From NCBI GenBank assembly GCA_035560795.1, contig DATMYV010000016.1, positions 46,202 to 110,201 on the forward strand: DNA of 64,000 nucleotides, written 5' to 3'. Shown here piece after piece: positions 51,401-59,398 of the stretch. Both the position numbers and the translations under genes were made by a program. This DNA is from Longilinea sp035560795 (GTDB lineage Bacteria; Chloroflexota; Anaerolineae; Anaerolineales; Anaerolineaceae). The notes under the pieces are model-generated. The model was not told where the DNA came from, searched no databases, and was given only the letters and a program-made list of their open reading frames with translations. Numbering within the stretch: the first letter of the stretch is position 1; each line of letters opens with the position of its first letter.

Positions 51401-52505
51401 CGCACTGCTGCACATTCCATTACGTCTGACACCCGAGCAACTGCGCCAACTTGGCAGCGGGCAGGAGGAAGTCAAAGGGGCAATCCAGGAGCAAATCGAA
51501 TCCAACCTGCTCAACATAGCCATTGCCCGCTCGGTAACAGCATTAGAACGGCGAGTGGAAAACCTGGGTTTTAAGCCTGGTCAGCTGCAAAACTTAAGCT
51601 GGCCGGAAATTTCGGAATCGCTCCTGCAAGCTGTCGTGAGCGGACTGGATGGTCAGGCAGAACGGTTGGTGGGCGAAAATGGTCAAATTGCACGCGACCT
51701 GGAACCCTTGATGGACAAGCTAAAAGACGCTCCCATTGTGGAACGCAATCTGATGGCCATGCTCACCTTCATGGCGCAGGGCACCCGTGTATCCTTTGAC
51801 AAACGCACCCATCGGCAGGCAACCCAACGGTTTACCCGGTTGAATTATGTCTACCTGGCAGCCCGGCAACTGGAAGGCCGGCCAGCCGACGAAGTGACCG
51901 AGCAAGTATTGGAGCACGCCCGCGGCGCAATTGGAGCTTTGACCCTCATCTGGGGCATTGCTGAATGGAAGCGGTTGACCCAAAACGAGGTAACACTAAA
52001 CCAACTGGATGTTCGCCACCAGGATTATTTACGCGAGCAAACCGGTATCGAAAAGATGAACGAACTTGCGGAAAGACCGCTCGCTGAAATGTCGCAGGAA
52101 GACCGCACCCAACTGATCGGCGCGCTGGGAAAACGGCTGTTGAATGAAAGTTTCCGCGAATTACTGCTTTCGGTAATTTCACAAGCCTGGGTCGAATACC
52201 TGACCCGAGTCGAAGCATTGCGCGTTTCAATCGGTTTGGAAGCCTATGCTCAACGCGATCCATTGGTCATGTACAAGGGCAAGGCTTCTGAATTGTTCCA
52301 GGACTTGCTCAAAGAAATCCGTTCCGGCGTGGTAAACCGCATGTTTACCTTCCGTCCCAGCCGGGAAGCTTCCATCAGCATCGACCGCGAACGGGTGGAT
52401 GTGCCGGCAGAATTGGAAGTCAGTGAAGAAACCGAAACAACCGGGGCGCCAGTTTCAATTCCGGTTGAACGTGCTGTCAGTAAGAAAAAGCGGCGCCATC
52501 ACTAG
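48429..52505 (+). CDS. secA: Preprotein translocase ATPase SecA, enlarged
   Basis: 1,358 residues against about 800-950 usual. Drives proteins through SecYEG. Walker A is MRTGEGKT (about 102-109), Walker B region IVDEVDNILIDEARTPLI, preprotein-binding region after ISGP, TNMAGRGVDIKLGG and NQLRGRSARQGDPGSSRFYLS in NBD2. Extra sequence is seen in NBD2 (about 520-614), between GGELPDN and GGLHVVG (about 655-718), and most strikingly about 275 residues within the helical scaffold/wing region (between DDVLNSQRQRIYAQR and WVEYLTRVEALRVSIGLEAY). The C-terminal zinc motif is absent; the tail is basic. Confidence 0.95.
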   Translation: MFNKFIRILGGDPLKREIEKLSQIVEQINTLEPAFESLSDEELSNKTVEFKQRLADGEELDDILPEAFAAVREAGKRTIGLRHYDVQLIGGLVLHNGKIAEMRTGEGKTLVATLPLYLNGLTGRGVHLVTVNDYLARRDARWMAPIYNLLGMSVGVLQMASRTENGKKAFIVDLEKSSPFEDQHQLRLVDRNEAYKADITYGMNSEYGFDFLRDNLTYRLSDRVQRGHHYAIVDEVDNILIDEARTPLIISGPAADDAEWYNRMAQVVRALQPEDYEISEKDRTVSLTEAGETHVESLMGMTLRDPDRPEDITPEQARIMGFLEQGLRAQFLFRRNKDYLVQGGKVVIVDEFTGRLMPGRRWSEGLHQAVEAKEGVKVEPENVTYATITIQNYFRMYEKLAGMTGTGLTESEEFHKIYKLDVQPIPTNLEYSAMRANAELAEVEGKDENGYKVSFYTRKGDPTKTPVFWRRKDFPDVVYRTEEAKLRAIIEEILRYYLLGRPQLVGTTSVEHSERLSDRLKAEPIRRLLQILLVRRAWLEKNKQDFIEQRIPELEFLNKPLDDLNPSELRQAAKPLGLASINPEDPANLDMLIRALDISENEKDRLVKTIQGGVPHQVLNARKHDEESQIIARAGSFGMVTIATNMAGRGVDIKLGGELPDNVLAGVIRVLQRTQDDPYDMTNEERRQALLDMPRDDFGIYVEAVDAFLAYMDNMERVRQLGGLHVVGSERHEARRIDNQLRGRSARQGDPGSSRFYLSLEDELMRLFGGGQVDSLIKRLNIDESYPIEHNLLGRLVEQAQERVEGSNFDVRKHLLEYDDVLNSQRQRIYAQRDRVFTKPDLTEDVIEILETDLNLRVPEALKDKEEGPWKLLAFMDEVQPTLDFEGVLYPSLTLRILVDDLQKRLENTPGTVYDMREACMETATRALQAERDHIVKAARTLLDRMSEALERQRDDRFEILDNYLESLQSKEEEDDKSLQRRPQEIAEDLGALLHIPLRLTPEQLRQLGSGQEEVKGAIQEQIESNLLNIAIARSVTALERRVENLGFKPGQLQNLSWPEISESLLQAVVSGLDGQAERLVGENGQIARDLEPLMDKLKDAPIVERNLMAMLTFMAQGTRVSFDKRTHRQATQRFTRLNYVYLAARQLEGRPADEVTEQVLEHARGAIGALTLIWGIAEWKRLTQNEVTLNQLDVRHQDYLREQTGIEKMNELAERPLAEMSQEDRTQLIGALGKRLLNESFRELLLSVISQAWVEYLTRVEALRVSIGLEAYAQRDPLVMYKGKASELFQDLLKEIRSGVVNRMFTFRPSREASISIDRERVDVPAELEVSEETETTGAPVSIPVERAVSKKKRRHH

Positions 52506-52540
52506 GCTTTCCAAATAATGTATAGATTCTGGTAATAGCG

Positions 52541-52571
52541 GGCGCAAGCGGTAAGTTTACCTGCTTGCGCC
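52541..52571 (+). terminator. Hairpin after secA
   Basis: Stem 52541-52554 with 52557-52571 (one bulged base), GC-rich at the base; no T-run follows, so it may be a weak or factor-dependent terminator. Confidence 0.5.
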
Positions 52572-52605
52572 AGACATTAATTTATTCATTGACATTTTAT
52601 TCTGG

Positions 52606-52611
52606 TATAAT
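52606..52611 (+). promoter_or_regulatory. rpsA: Extended -10 (TGgTATAAT), upstream rpsA promoter
   Basis: TATAAT with an upstream TG. A TTGACA at 52589-52594 is only 11 nt away, too close to be its -35. Confidence 0.45.
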
Positions 52612-52637
52612 TACTTAGTTATAAAGACCCTGGTCCT

Positions 52638-52682
52638 CTTGACAACCGAAGGGTTGTCAAGATGCTTGGATACCTTTATAAT
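52638..52682 (+). promoter_or_regulatory. rpsA: rpsA promoter with a palindrome over its -35
   Basis: -35 TTGTCA (52654-52659), 17 nt, -10 TATAAT (52677-52682). A perfect 10-bp inverted repeat (52638-52647 with 52652-52661, centre GAAG) covers the -35, which suggests an operator for this promoter or a hairpin in the transcript from the upstream promoter. Confidence 0.6.
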
Positions 52683-52719
52683 GGTTCTTATATTTTCGTA
52701 ACCGGAGCACACAGATCGT

Positions 52720-54165
52720 ATGATGGATCAAAACGACGCCCAACTCGAGCAGGGGGAAACGCCCGAGAATCATCTCATTGACAACCAAAACGACATGGCC
52801 TCTCTTCTCGATCAGGAAGGTCCTGGGATTGAATTTCCCAAGGCCGGCGAGATTCGCGACGGCGTAATTGCCAGCATTACCCCTGGTCAGATTCTAGTCA
52901 GCGTCGGGACCAAATCAGAAGGCATGATCACTGGCAAGGAATATGAGTTGATTCCTTCCGAAGAGCTTTCTGAACTCAAAGTAGGACAGGAAATTCCGGT
53001 ATTCGTCGTTAATCCTGAAGACCAGAACGGGAATCTTGTTCTCTCCTACGTTCGGGCGCGTGAAGAGGTCAGTTGGACACGCACCGAAGAGCTGCTCACA
53101 TCCAAAGAGGCTTTTCACAGCTCGATCGTTGGCTACAACAAGGGTGGTTTAATCGTCCCGGTTGGCGGCCTGCGCGGCTTTGTTCCCTCCTCCCAGATCA
53201 GCCTTTCCCGGCGTGCAGGACTCTCGGGTGAAACGCCCGACCAACGCTGGAGCAAAATGATCGGTCAGGAGATCGATGTGGTCGTAATCGAAGTTGACCG
53301 CGAACGCCGCCGATTGATCCTGTCAGAACGTGCTGCCAGCACCGAAACACGCGAAACCATCAAGGAACGCGTGATCGATGAATTGAAAGAGGGCGAAATC
53401 CGCACCGGGCGTGTTACCAGCCTGGCTGATTTTGGCGCTTTCGTCAACATCAATGGCGCCGATGGTCTGGTTCACCTCTCTGAAATCTCTTGGGACCGCA
53501 TTCAGCATCCTGGCGAAGTTCTCAAGGTGGGACAAGAAGTCAAGGTAAAAGTGATCAGCATCGAGCGCGAAAAGAAGCGTATCGGTCTGTCCATTCGCCA
53601 ACTGCTTGATGATCCCTGGACCCAGCGGTCAGCCCAATTTGTGGTTGGCCAGCTTGTGGAAGCGACCATTACCCGCCTCACCAAGTTCGGCGCTTTTGCC
53701 CGCCTGGAAGACGACCTGGAAGGTTTGATCCACATCTCGGAGATTAGCGAAAAGCGCATTGAGCACCCCAAAGAGGTGTTGCATGAAGGCGAACAGGTTA
53801 CCCTGCGTATCATCAAAATCGATCCTGACAATCATCGCATTGGTTTAAGCCTGCGCCGCGTCGAATCAATGGCTTACGCTGACATGGATTGGCAGTCGTT
53901 GGATGAAATCCTCGGCAACGAGGAAGAAAAACCTGCCGAAGAACCCGAAGAAACCATTGCTGTGACTGAAAAGCCGGTTGAAGAACTCGAAAAACCAGTT
54001 GCCGAAGCTGAAAAACCAGTTGCCGAAGCCGAAAAACCAGTTGCCGAACCCAAAAAGCGGGTTGCAAGGACTAAAAAAGCAGTTGTCGAAGCTGAAAAAG
54101 CGGCTGACGAAGTAGAAAAAGCAGCTGACGAACCTGAAAAACCGGCCGACGAACCGGAAGCCTAA
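52720..54165 (+). CDS. rpsA: S1-domain ribosomal protein (S1-like)
   Basis: 481 residues with four S1 RNA-binding domains at about 45-115, 130-205, 222-290 and 305-375; the third and fourth have the classical TGRVTSLADFGAFVNI and ATITRLTKFGAFARL strands with GLVHLSEIS/GLIHISEIS. The 90-residue tail is a charged Glu/Lys/Pro/Ala repeat. Four domains and an N-terminal acidic leader match the S1 homologues of many non-proteobacteria, which bind mRNA at the 30S. GGAG precedes the ATG. Confidence 0.93.
   Translation: MMDQNDAQLEQGETPENHLIDNQNDMASLLDQEGPGIEFPKAGEIRDGVIASITPGQILVSVGTKSEGMITGKEYELIPSEELSELKVGQEIPVFVVNPEDQNGNLVLSYVRAREEVSWTRTEELLTSKEAFHSSIVGYNKGGLIVPVGGLRGFVPSSQISLSRRAGLSGETPDQRWSKMIGQEIDVVVIEVDRERRRLILSERAASTETRETIKERVIDELKEGEIRTGRVTSLADFGAFVNINGADGLVHLSEISWDRIQHPGEVLKVGQEVKVKVISIEREKKRIGLSIRQLLDDPWTQRSAQFVVGQLVEATITRLTKFGAFARLEDDLEGLIHISEISEKRIEHPKEVLHEGEQVTLRIIKIDPDNHRIGLSLRRVESMAYADMDWQSLDEILGNEEEKPAEEPEETIAVTEKPVEELEKPVAEAEKPVAEAEKPVAEPKKRVARTKKAVVEAEKAADEVEKAADEPEKPADEPEA
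53989..54051 (+). repeat. Three tandem 21-bp repeats in the rpsA tail
   Basis: Each unit codes for EKPVAEA or a near copy (53989-54009, 54010-54030, 54031-54051; the last diverges at the end). Further imperfect EKAADE units follow. Such repeats can change in number by slippage. Confidence 0.8.
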
Positions 54166-54190
54166 GCTCTTTTTCAAATGTATGGAACAG

Positions 54191-54217
54191 GGAGCGCACC
54201 AATGGTGCGCTCCTTTT
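54191..54217 (+). terminator. Intrinsic terminator of rpsA
   Basis: A perfect 10-bp stem (54191-54200 with 54204-54213), loop AAT, then TTTT. Confidence 0.88.
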
Positions 54218-54241
54218 ACTACAGACTGCTGAGGTAACCCG

Positions 54242-55342
54242 ATGGCGTTTATCATCGATGCACACCAGGATTTGGCCTACAACGCGTTGTCATTCCAACG
54301 CGATTACCGTAGATCGGCCGTGGAAATCCGTAAGTCGGAAACTGGGACATCCACTCCCTCATTGACCGGAGATACCCTGCTGGGTTGGCCGGATTTTCAA
54401 CGCGGGCAGATTGCACTCATTTTTTCCACCCTGTTCATTGCCCCAAGGCGTTATGCCGGGGGTGCATGGGAAACACAGGTATTTGACGATGCGGTTTCTG
54501 CCAGGAGGCTTTACCAGGCGCAGTTGGAGTATTACCATCGCTTGACCGAGCAAAACCCTGATAAATTCCGTCTGGTTCGCACACAGAATGATTTGAAATC
54601 GATCATGCGCGCCTGGCAGACACAGCCAGCCGCCTATCCAGAAGTTACCCATCCAGTAGGATTGGTATTGCTGATGGAAGGCGGCGAAGGATTAGGGAAC
54701 CCGCGCGAATTGGAAGATTGGTGGAAAATTGGCTTGCGCATTTTCGGACCGGTCTGGGCTGGCACCCGCTGGTGCGGCGGCATGCACGAAAAAGGCGGTT
54801 TCACAGCAGAAGGACGCGAGTTGTTGGACGTTATGGCCAGTTTAGGTTATACGCTTGATCTGGCACACATGACTGAGGAATCTGCTCTGGAGGCGTTGGA
54901 TCGTTACGAGGGCACAATCATAGCATCCCACGCCAATTCACGCAGCCTGATTCATGGGGCTTACGGCGAACGCCACCTGACGGACGAAACTATTCGCCGG
55001 TTAATCGAACGCGACGGCGTAATGGGCGTTTTGCCTTATAATCGTTTTCTGGTGCCCGAGTGGAAGAATAGCGATCCGCGCGAATGGGTCACCCTCGAGC
55101 ACCTCATAGCCCACATCGATCACATCTGTCAGTTGGCCGGTGACGCCCGCCACGCCGCCCTTGGGACGGATTTTGACGGCGGCTTTGGCTGGCCGGCAGT
55201 GCCTTTCGAAATCAATTCCATCGCCGATCTGCAAAAACTGGAAGATCAATTGTTGAAGCATGGTTATCAGCAAGATGAGGTACAATCAATATTCAGTGGA
55301 AACTGGCAGCACATACTCGAAAGAGGTTTGCCCGCGTCATGA
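54242..55342 (+). CDS. Membrane dipeptidase (peptidase M19) family protein
   Basis: 366 residues. Metal ligands are visible: IDAHQDLAYN (His, Asp), MEGGEGLG (bridging Glu), LDLAHMTEESA (His) and IIASHANSRSL (His), with ALGTDFDGGFG near the end. These zinc dipeptidases cleave dipeptides, often with a D residue. No signal peptide is visible, so it is probably cytoplasmic. GAGGTAA precedes the ATG. Confidence 0.92.
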   Translation: MAFIIDAHQDLAYNALSFQRDYRRSAVEIRKSETGTSTPSLTGDTLLGWPDFQRGQIALIFSTLFIAPRRYAGGAWETQVFDDAVSARRLYQAQLEYYHRLTEQNPDKFRLVRTQNDLKSIMRAWQTQPAAYPEVTHPVGLVLLMEGGEGLGNPRELEDWWKIGLRIFGPVWAGTRWCGGMHEKGGFTAEGRELLDVMASLGYTLDLAHMTEESALEALDRYEGTIIASHANSRSLIHGAYGERHLTDETIRRLIERDGVMGVLPYNRFLVPEWKNSDPREWVTLEHLIAHIDHICQLAGDARHAALGTDFDGGFGWPAVPFEINSIADLQKLEDQLLKHGYQQDEVQSIFSGNWQHILERGLPAS

Positions 55343-55833
55343 GTGAATCGGTTCCCAGCGTTCCCCTCCCCTCCATCACTTCTGAAGACACCATTCCCGA
55401 ACGGCCATACTCGCGCCGGCGTATTCGCACGGGTTTGACAATCACATTAGTTGGCCTGCTCACCTTTTTAATCGGCGCACGTCCGAGCATATTTGGTTTA
55501 GACCGCAGTCCTGTGATCGGTTTCGTTCAAATTGCAGTTTTCCTGGTCGGTCTCGCACTGATTTGCATTGGTGGATACTTAAGCATGATGGCGTTGTGGA
55601 AAAAACAACAAACATCCATTGCTGCCGATTTGGGTTTGCGGCTGGTCTGTACCGGCTACGTCATCGCTGTTTTTGCCGGCATGGCAGATATATTTGGCTT
55701 GGGCAGCCATCCACTGCCTGGTTTGATTTTCTTTGGTCATTGGCAAGCCGCCGGCGTGGAAGTCGGCCAGGCGATTATTGCGATCGGTTTCTTGATGCTG
55801 ATTCCTTACCGGAGAGCAGCACAAAAAATGTGA
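55339..55833 (+). CDS. Small four-helix membrane protein
   Basis: 164 residues with four hydrophobic segments (about 32-52, 60-83, 98-120, 130-152) after an acidic, Pro/Ser-rich N-terminus. The ATG overlaps the dipeptidase stop (ATGA). No family recognised. Confidence 0.78.
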   Translation: MSESVPSVPLPSITSEDTIPERPYSRRRIRTGLTITLVGLLTFLIGARPSIFGLDRSPVIGFVQIAVFLVGLALICIGGYLSMMALWKKQQTSIAADLGLRLVCTGYVIAVFAGMADIFGLGSHPLPGLIFFGHWQAAGVEVGQAIIAIGFLMLIPYRRAAQKM

Positions 55834-55852
55834 TTAATAAAACCGCCGCTCT

Positions 55853-55880
55853 AAACGCCGGTCGTTGACCGGCGTTTTCT
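55853..55880 (+). terminator. Terminator between convergent genes
   Basis: An 11-bp stem (55853-55863 with 55867-55877), loop GTT, with a T-run at the end of the right arm; it faces the minus-strand stop at 55886. Confidence 0.8.
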
Positions 55881-55885
55881 TGTTC

Positions 55886-57235
55886 CTAATGAATTTCTGA
55901 AATTCCAATTGCGCTAAGCATCTCTTCGTTGGTGTAAAACTTGAATTCTTCGACCTGTTTTTTTTCGGCCATCGCTTGCTCGGCCGCCTGCAATTGTTGC
56001 AGCTCGTGCCAGGTCACCACAGGTTTTGGCAATGCAAGAATGCGTTTATCAATCTGGTCAAGGCTGTCTGTTTCTATTTCAGGCTGCTCCTGCAGATATT
56101 GCATCACAACGCGGGCACCGTTAGTACCGTCTTTGCGCGCTATACCCACCAACCCGGTACTGGCTTTACGCGCCCAACCCGCAACAAAAATATCATCGAT
56201 CGGCGTGTTATCGATTGGATTTATCAATTCAAAGGTTTGCTGCTCGATTGGGAAGCGTGGATTTGGATTCTTGGTGAACTCACTGCCCTTGACAGGCAAT
56301 CCTAACGTCCCATCTACGCGGTCGCCGATGGCAAAAATCACCGTATCCACCTCGATTACTTTGTGACTGCCCAGTCCGCGTGCTTTAATATCGCCATCTT
56401 CAGCGACCAAAGTATTGTCTTCCAATTCAATCCCCGTCAGGTGGCCGTGAGCATCCCCTAGCATGCGGGTGGGCGAGGCTAAAAATAACAACTTTATTCG
56501 CGTTCTGGAGGTGCTTAGGTCACCTTTTTCACGCGCGGTCATGACAGTCTCGCGGAATTGTACCGGATCCTGGCCTAACGACAGCATGACCGGACGCACG
56601 CGCTCCAATTCGTTGCGCAATGCAGTCAGGTCAAGGTATGCCACTACGTGTTCGAGTTCTTTGCCATCAAACTTGACCTCGGCAGGGCCACGCCGAATCA
56701 CTACGATGATCTCCTCCACCATGCGGCTGGTCGCAAGGTAGCGGGATATATCCATACTCACATTTCCTGCTCCAATAATGGCAACCCGTTTACCAATTTC
56801 AAAATCCCGACTGCTAAACGGGGGAAGGCGGTTGTAGTGATAGACCAGATCCTTGGCGTGATAAACACCTTTCAAATCTTCGCCTGGCAGTCCCAGCCAT
56901 TTGGTGCCCTGCGCACCGACGGTAATCAGGATTGCCTGGAATCCTATTGTTCGCAAATCATCCAGGCTTAAATCCGCCTGGCTGCCAATGGTCACGTTGC
57001 CGTAATAATGCACATTTGGCAATGAAAGTACCTGGCGAAATTGAGTTCGCAGACCTTCTTTCATTTTATGCTTATCGGGAAAAATGCCGTATTCGGCTAA
57101 TCCGCCGGGTTTAATATCGCGATTGAACAGAAAAACATCCACACCCTGCACAGCCAACTCACGGGCGGCAAAAAGGCCAGCCGGGCCAGCCCCTACCACG
57201 GCGACGAGATGTTTGTTGGTCAGCATGTCCACCAT
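55886..57235 (-). CDS. Ferredoxin-NADP+ reductase, adrenodoxin-reductase (FprA) type
   Basis: 449 residues from ATG 57235 (ATG 57226 also possible). FAD motif VAVVGAGPAGLFAARELA, GGLAEYGIFPDKHKMKEGLR, NADP motif VAIIGAGNVSMDISRYL, and the C-terminal FVAGWARKASTGLVGIARKDG, the hallmark of adrenodoxin-type reductases that bind NADP and FAD. It moves electrons between NADPH and ferredoxin. The frame is open for 96 codons upstream, but that part is not conserved-looking and runs over the divergent gene's promoter. Confidence 0.9.
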   Translation of the reverse strand: MVDMLTNKHLVAVVGAGPAGLFAARELAVQGVDVFLFNRDIKPGGLAEYGIFPDKHKMKEGLRTQFRQVLSLPNVHYYGNVTIGSQADLSLDDLRTIGFQAILITVGAQGTKWLGLPGEDLKGVYHAKDLVYHYNRLPPFSSRDFEIGKRVAIIGAGNVSMDISRYLATSRMVEEIIVVIRRGPAEVKFDGKELEHVVAYLDLTALRNELERVRPVMLSLGQDPVQFRETVMTAREKGDLSTSRTRIKLLFLASPTRMLGDAHGHLTGIELEDNTLVAEDGDIKARGLGSHKVIEVDTVIFAIGDRVDGTLGLPVKGSEFTKNPNPRFPIEQQTFELINPIDNTPIDDIFVAGWARKASTGLVGIARKDGTNGARVVMQYLQEQPEIETDSLDQIDKRILALPKPVVTWHELQQLQAAEQAMAEKKQVEEFKFYTNEEMLSAIGISEIH

Positions 57236-57342
57236 CCAATGACTGAAATGATCATCGATTTTGCCAAGATGATTATACAGGAGTTTCGTTTTCTTTTTTA
57301 AAAATTCTATGCTATAGTCAACTCGTCCGGGTCTGAGGTTGT

Positions 57343-58080
57343 ATGACATCCGCCTATCGAATGGTTTTCCCAATCCTGGCAAAGAAAGGACCGCTTTACA
57401 AAATGAACCTGCCTGAACCCGAACCTTTTGCCAAAGTTGATGACACAAAACCGACTGTGATCCAACCCATTCACAAAAGACATGGTCATCGATCTGAAGG
57501 TTACTTTCCAACCTTCTGGACACTGACGGCCATTATTTCGCTCGTAATCAATATTTTTCTGATTTTCATCGTTATTGTTCTCTTTTCGCAAATTCTTACC
57601 ATTAAGAGCACCCTGGACGCAGGGCTATTAACCCCGCTTGTGGAAAATATTAATCAAATGGACGCTGCTCGAATTCAAACCACGGTCAACCTCGATACCA
57701 ATGTTCCAGCCAGGTTCGACTTGCTGGTGGATACAGACACGACCGTACGCCTTACGCAGGACACTGCCGTTGATAATGCGAATGTTGATATAAATAACGG
57801 TGCATTTACACTTAATGCGCCGGCAGATATCATTTTGCCCTCGGGAACAAACCTACCCATCCACCTATCGATTTCAATCCCGGTCGATCAGAAGATCCCA
57901 ATCACTCTGACTGTTCCAGTGGATATTCCTCTTAACCAGACCGGTATTCATACTCCAATGGTCAATTTACGCGACGCCATAGTCCCCTTCCGTGAACTTC
58001 TTAGTAAAATTCCGGGCAGTTGGGAAGAGGCTTTGTGCGGCACAAAACCCAATCCATTTTGCGCCGCCATCATCCCTTAG
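57343..58080 (+). CDS. Single-pass membrane protein with extracytoplasmic beta-rich domain
   Basis: 245 residues; one membrane segment at about 57-83 (LTAIISLVINIFLIFIVIVL). The part after it has repeated beta-strand patterns (VNLDTNVPARFDLLVDTD, INNGAFTLNAPADIILP, IPVDQKIPITLTVPVDIPL). No family recognised. GAGG 5 nt before ATG 57343 supports this start; ATG 57403 is an alternative. It precedes the M16 pair by 25 nt. Confidence 0.75.
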   Translation: MTSAYRMVFPILAKKGPLYKMNLPEPEPFAKVDDTKPTVIQPIHKRHGHRSEGYFPTFWTLTAIISLVINIFLIFIVIVLFSQILTIKSTLDAGLLTPLVENINQMDAARIQTTVNLDTNVPARFDLLVDTDTTVRLTQDTAVDNANVDINNGAFTLNAPADIILPSGTNLPIHLSISIPVDQKIPITLTVPVDIPLNQTGIHTPMVNLRDAIVPFRELLSKIPGSWEEALCGTKPNPFCAAIIP

Positions 58081-58105
58081 CCAATCCTGAGGAAAATATA
58101 ACCTT

Positions 58106-59398
58106 ATGACCCCAACAACGTTGGTTAACCTCCCCAATGGTTTAACCATCCATCTGAAAGAAATCCACACTGCCCCGATAATCAGCCATTGGGTGTGGTA
58201 TCGCATTGGCTCGCGGGACGAGTTGCCAGGACGGACTGGGATTTCCCATTGGGTCGAGCATATGCAGTTTAAAGGTTCATTGAACTTTCAAGCCGGCATG
58301 TTGGATAAAGCAATCTCCCGTGAAGGCGGTTTTTGGAACGCGTTTACCCACCTCGACTGGACAACTTTTTTCGAGACGCTGCCCTCCGATAAAATCGACC
58401 TGGGGTTGCGCCTGGAAGCAGATCGCATGATTAACAGTCTGTTCAAACCTGAGGAGGTTGAATCTGAACGTTCGGTCATTTTATCCGAACGCGAAGGCAG
58501 CGAAAACGAGCCGCTCTTCCGCCTGGGTGAAGCTGTCCAATTATCCGGTTTCGATCATCATCCTTACCGAAATGAGATCATTGGCTCTCCGCAGGACCTG
58601 GCGGCCATTCAACGGGAGGATTTATACCGGCATTACAAAACAAATTACCATCCAGGCAATGCACTGGTTGCCATCGCCGGAGATTTCGAGACTGGCGTAA
58701 TGGTAAAACGGCTGGAACAACTGTACGGTGCCATCCCCTCAGGCGGACGGATCAGTCATTCCGTACAACCTGAGCCGCCCCTGGATGCTGAACGGCGAGT
58801 CGAGGTGAAAGGTCCTGGAAAAACCACCTTCGTTCAACTCTCCTACCGCTCCCCTGCTGCGGCCAATCCCGACTTCTTCCCATTTGCTGTTATGGACAGC
58901 CTGTTAACCGGGCCAACCAGCTTGAATATGTTTGGCGGCGGCGGTACCTCAAATAAGACCAGTCGGCTTTACCGCGCATTGGTTGAAAAAGAACTTGCAA
59001 CCGGCATTGGCGGCGGCACTCAAGCGACCATCGATCCATTTTTGTATGAAATCACGGTAACCGTTCGGCCCGGACAGACCGTCGAGGCTATCCTGAATGC
59101 CGTGGATGCCGAAATGGAACGCTTGCAGCAGGAAACGGTTCATCCAGATGAAATAAGCCGTGCCATAAAACAAGCACGAGCAATATTTGCTTACGGCAGT
59201 GAAAATATTACCAACCAGGCTTTCTGGCTGGGGTATGCCGAAATGTTTTCAACTTACCAATGGTTTAATGAATACATGGAACGCCTGGAGCATGTGACAC
59301 CGGCTGATTTGCGGCGGATCGCCCAGGAGTACCTCGATCCCCACCGTAGGGTGGTTGGCGTTTATATTCCCAATGGAGAGGAGAACGCCGAGGGATGA
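58106..59398 (+). CDS. M16 family metallopeptidase, catalytic subunit
   Basis: 430 residues. Inverted zinc motif HWVEH (His48, Glu51, His52) with the downstream Glu in SEREGSENEP. No signal peptide is seen, so it may be cytoplasmic or non-classically exported. The last 4 nt overlap the start of the next gene, a second M16 half. Two half-size M16 proteins usually form one active peptidase chamber for peptides. Confidence 0.93.
   Translation: MTPTTLVNLPNGLTIHLKEIHTAPIISHWVWYRIGSRDELPGRTGISHWVEHMQFKGSLNFQAGMLDKAISREGGFWNAFTHLDWTTFFETLPSDKIDLGLRLEADRMINSLFKPEEVESERSVILSEREGSENEPLFRLGEAVQLSGFDHHPYRNEIIGSPQDLAAIQREDLYRHYKTNYHPGNALVAIAGDFETGVMVKRLEQLYGAIPSGGRISHSVQPEPPLDAERRVEVKGPGKTTFVQLSYRSPAAANPDFFPFAVMDSLLTGPTSLNMFGGGGTSNKTSRLYRALVEKELATGIGGGTQATIDPFLYEITVTVRPGQTVEAILNAVDAEMERLQQETVHPDEISRAIKQARAIFAYGSENITNQAFWLGYAEMFSTYQWFNEYMERLEHVTPADLRRIAQEYLDPHRRVVGVYIPNGEENAEG

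Noticed and set aside
52589..52611. TTGACA plus TATAAT as a standard promoter before rpsA
   Set aside because: Spacing is only 11 nt; the TATAAT is better read as an extended -10.
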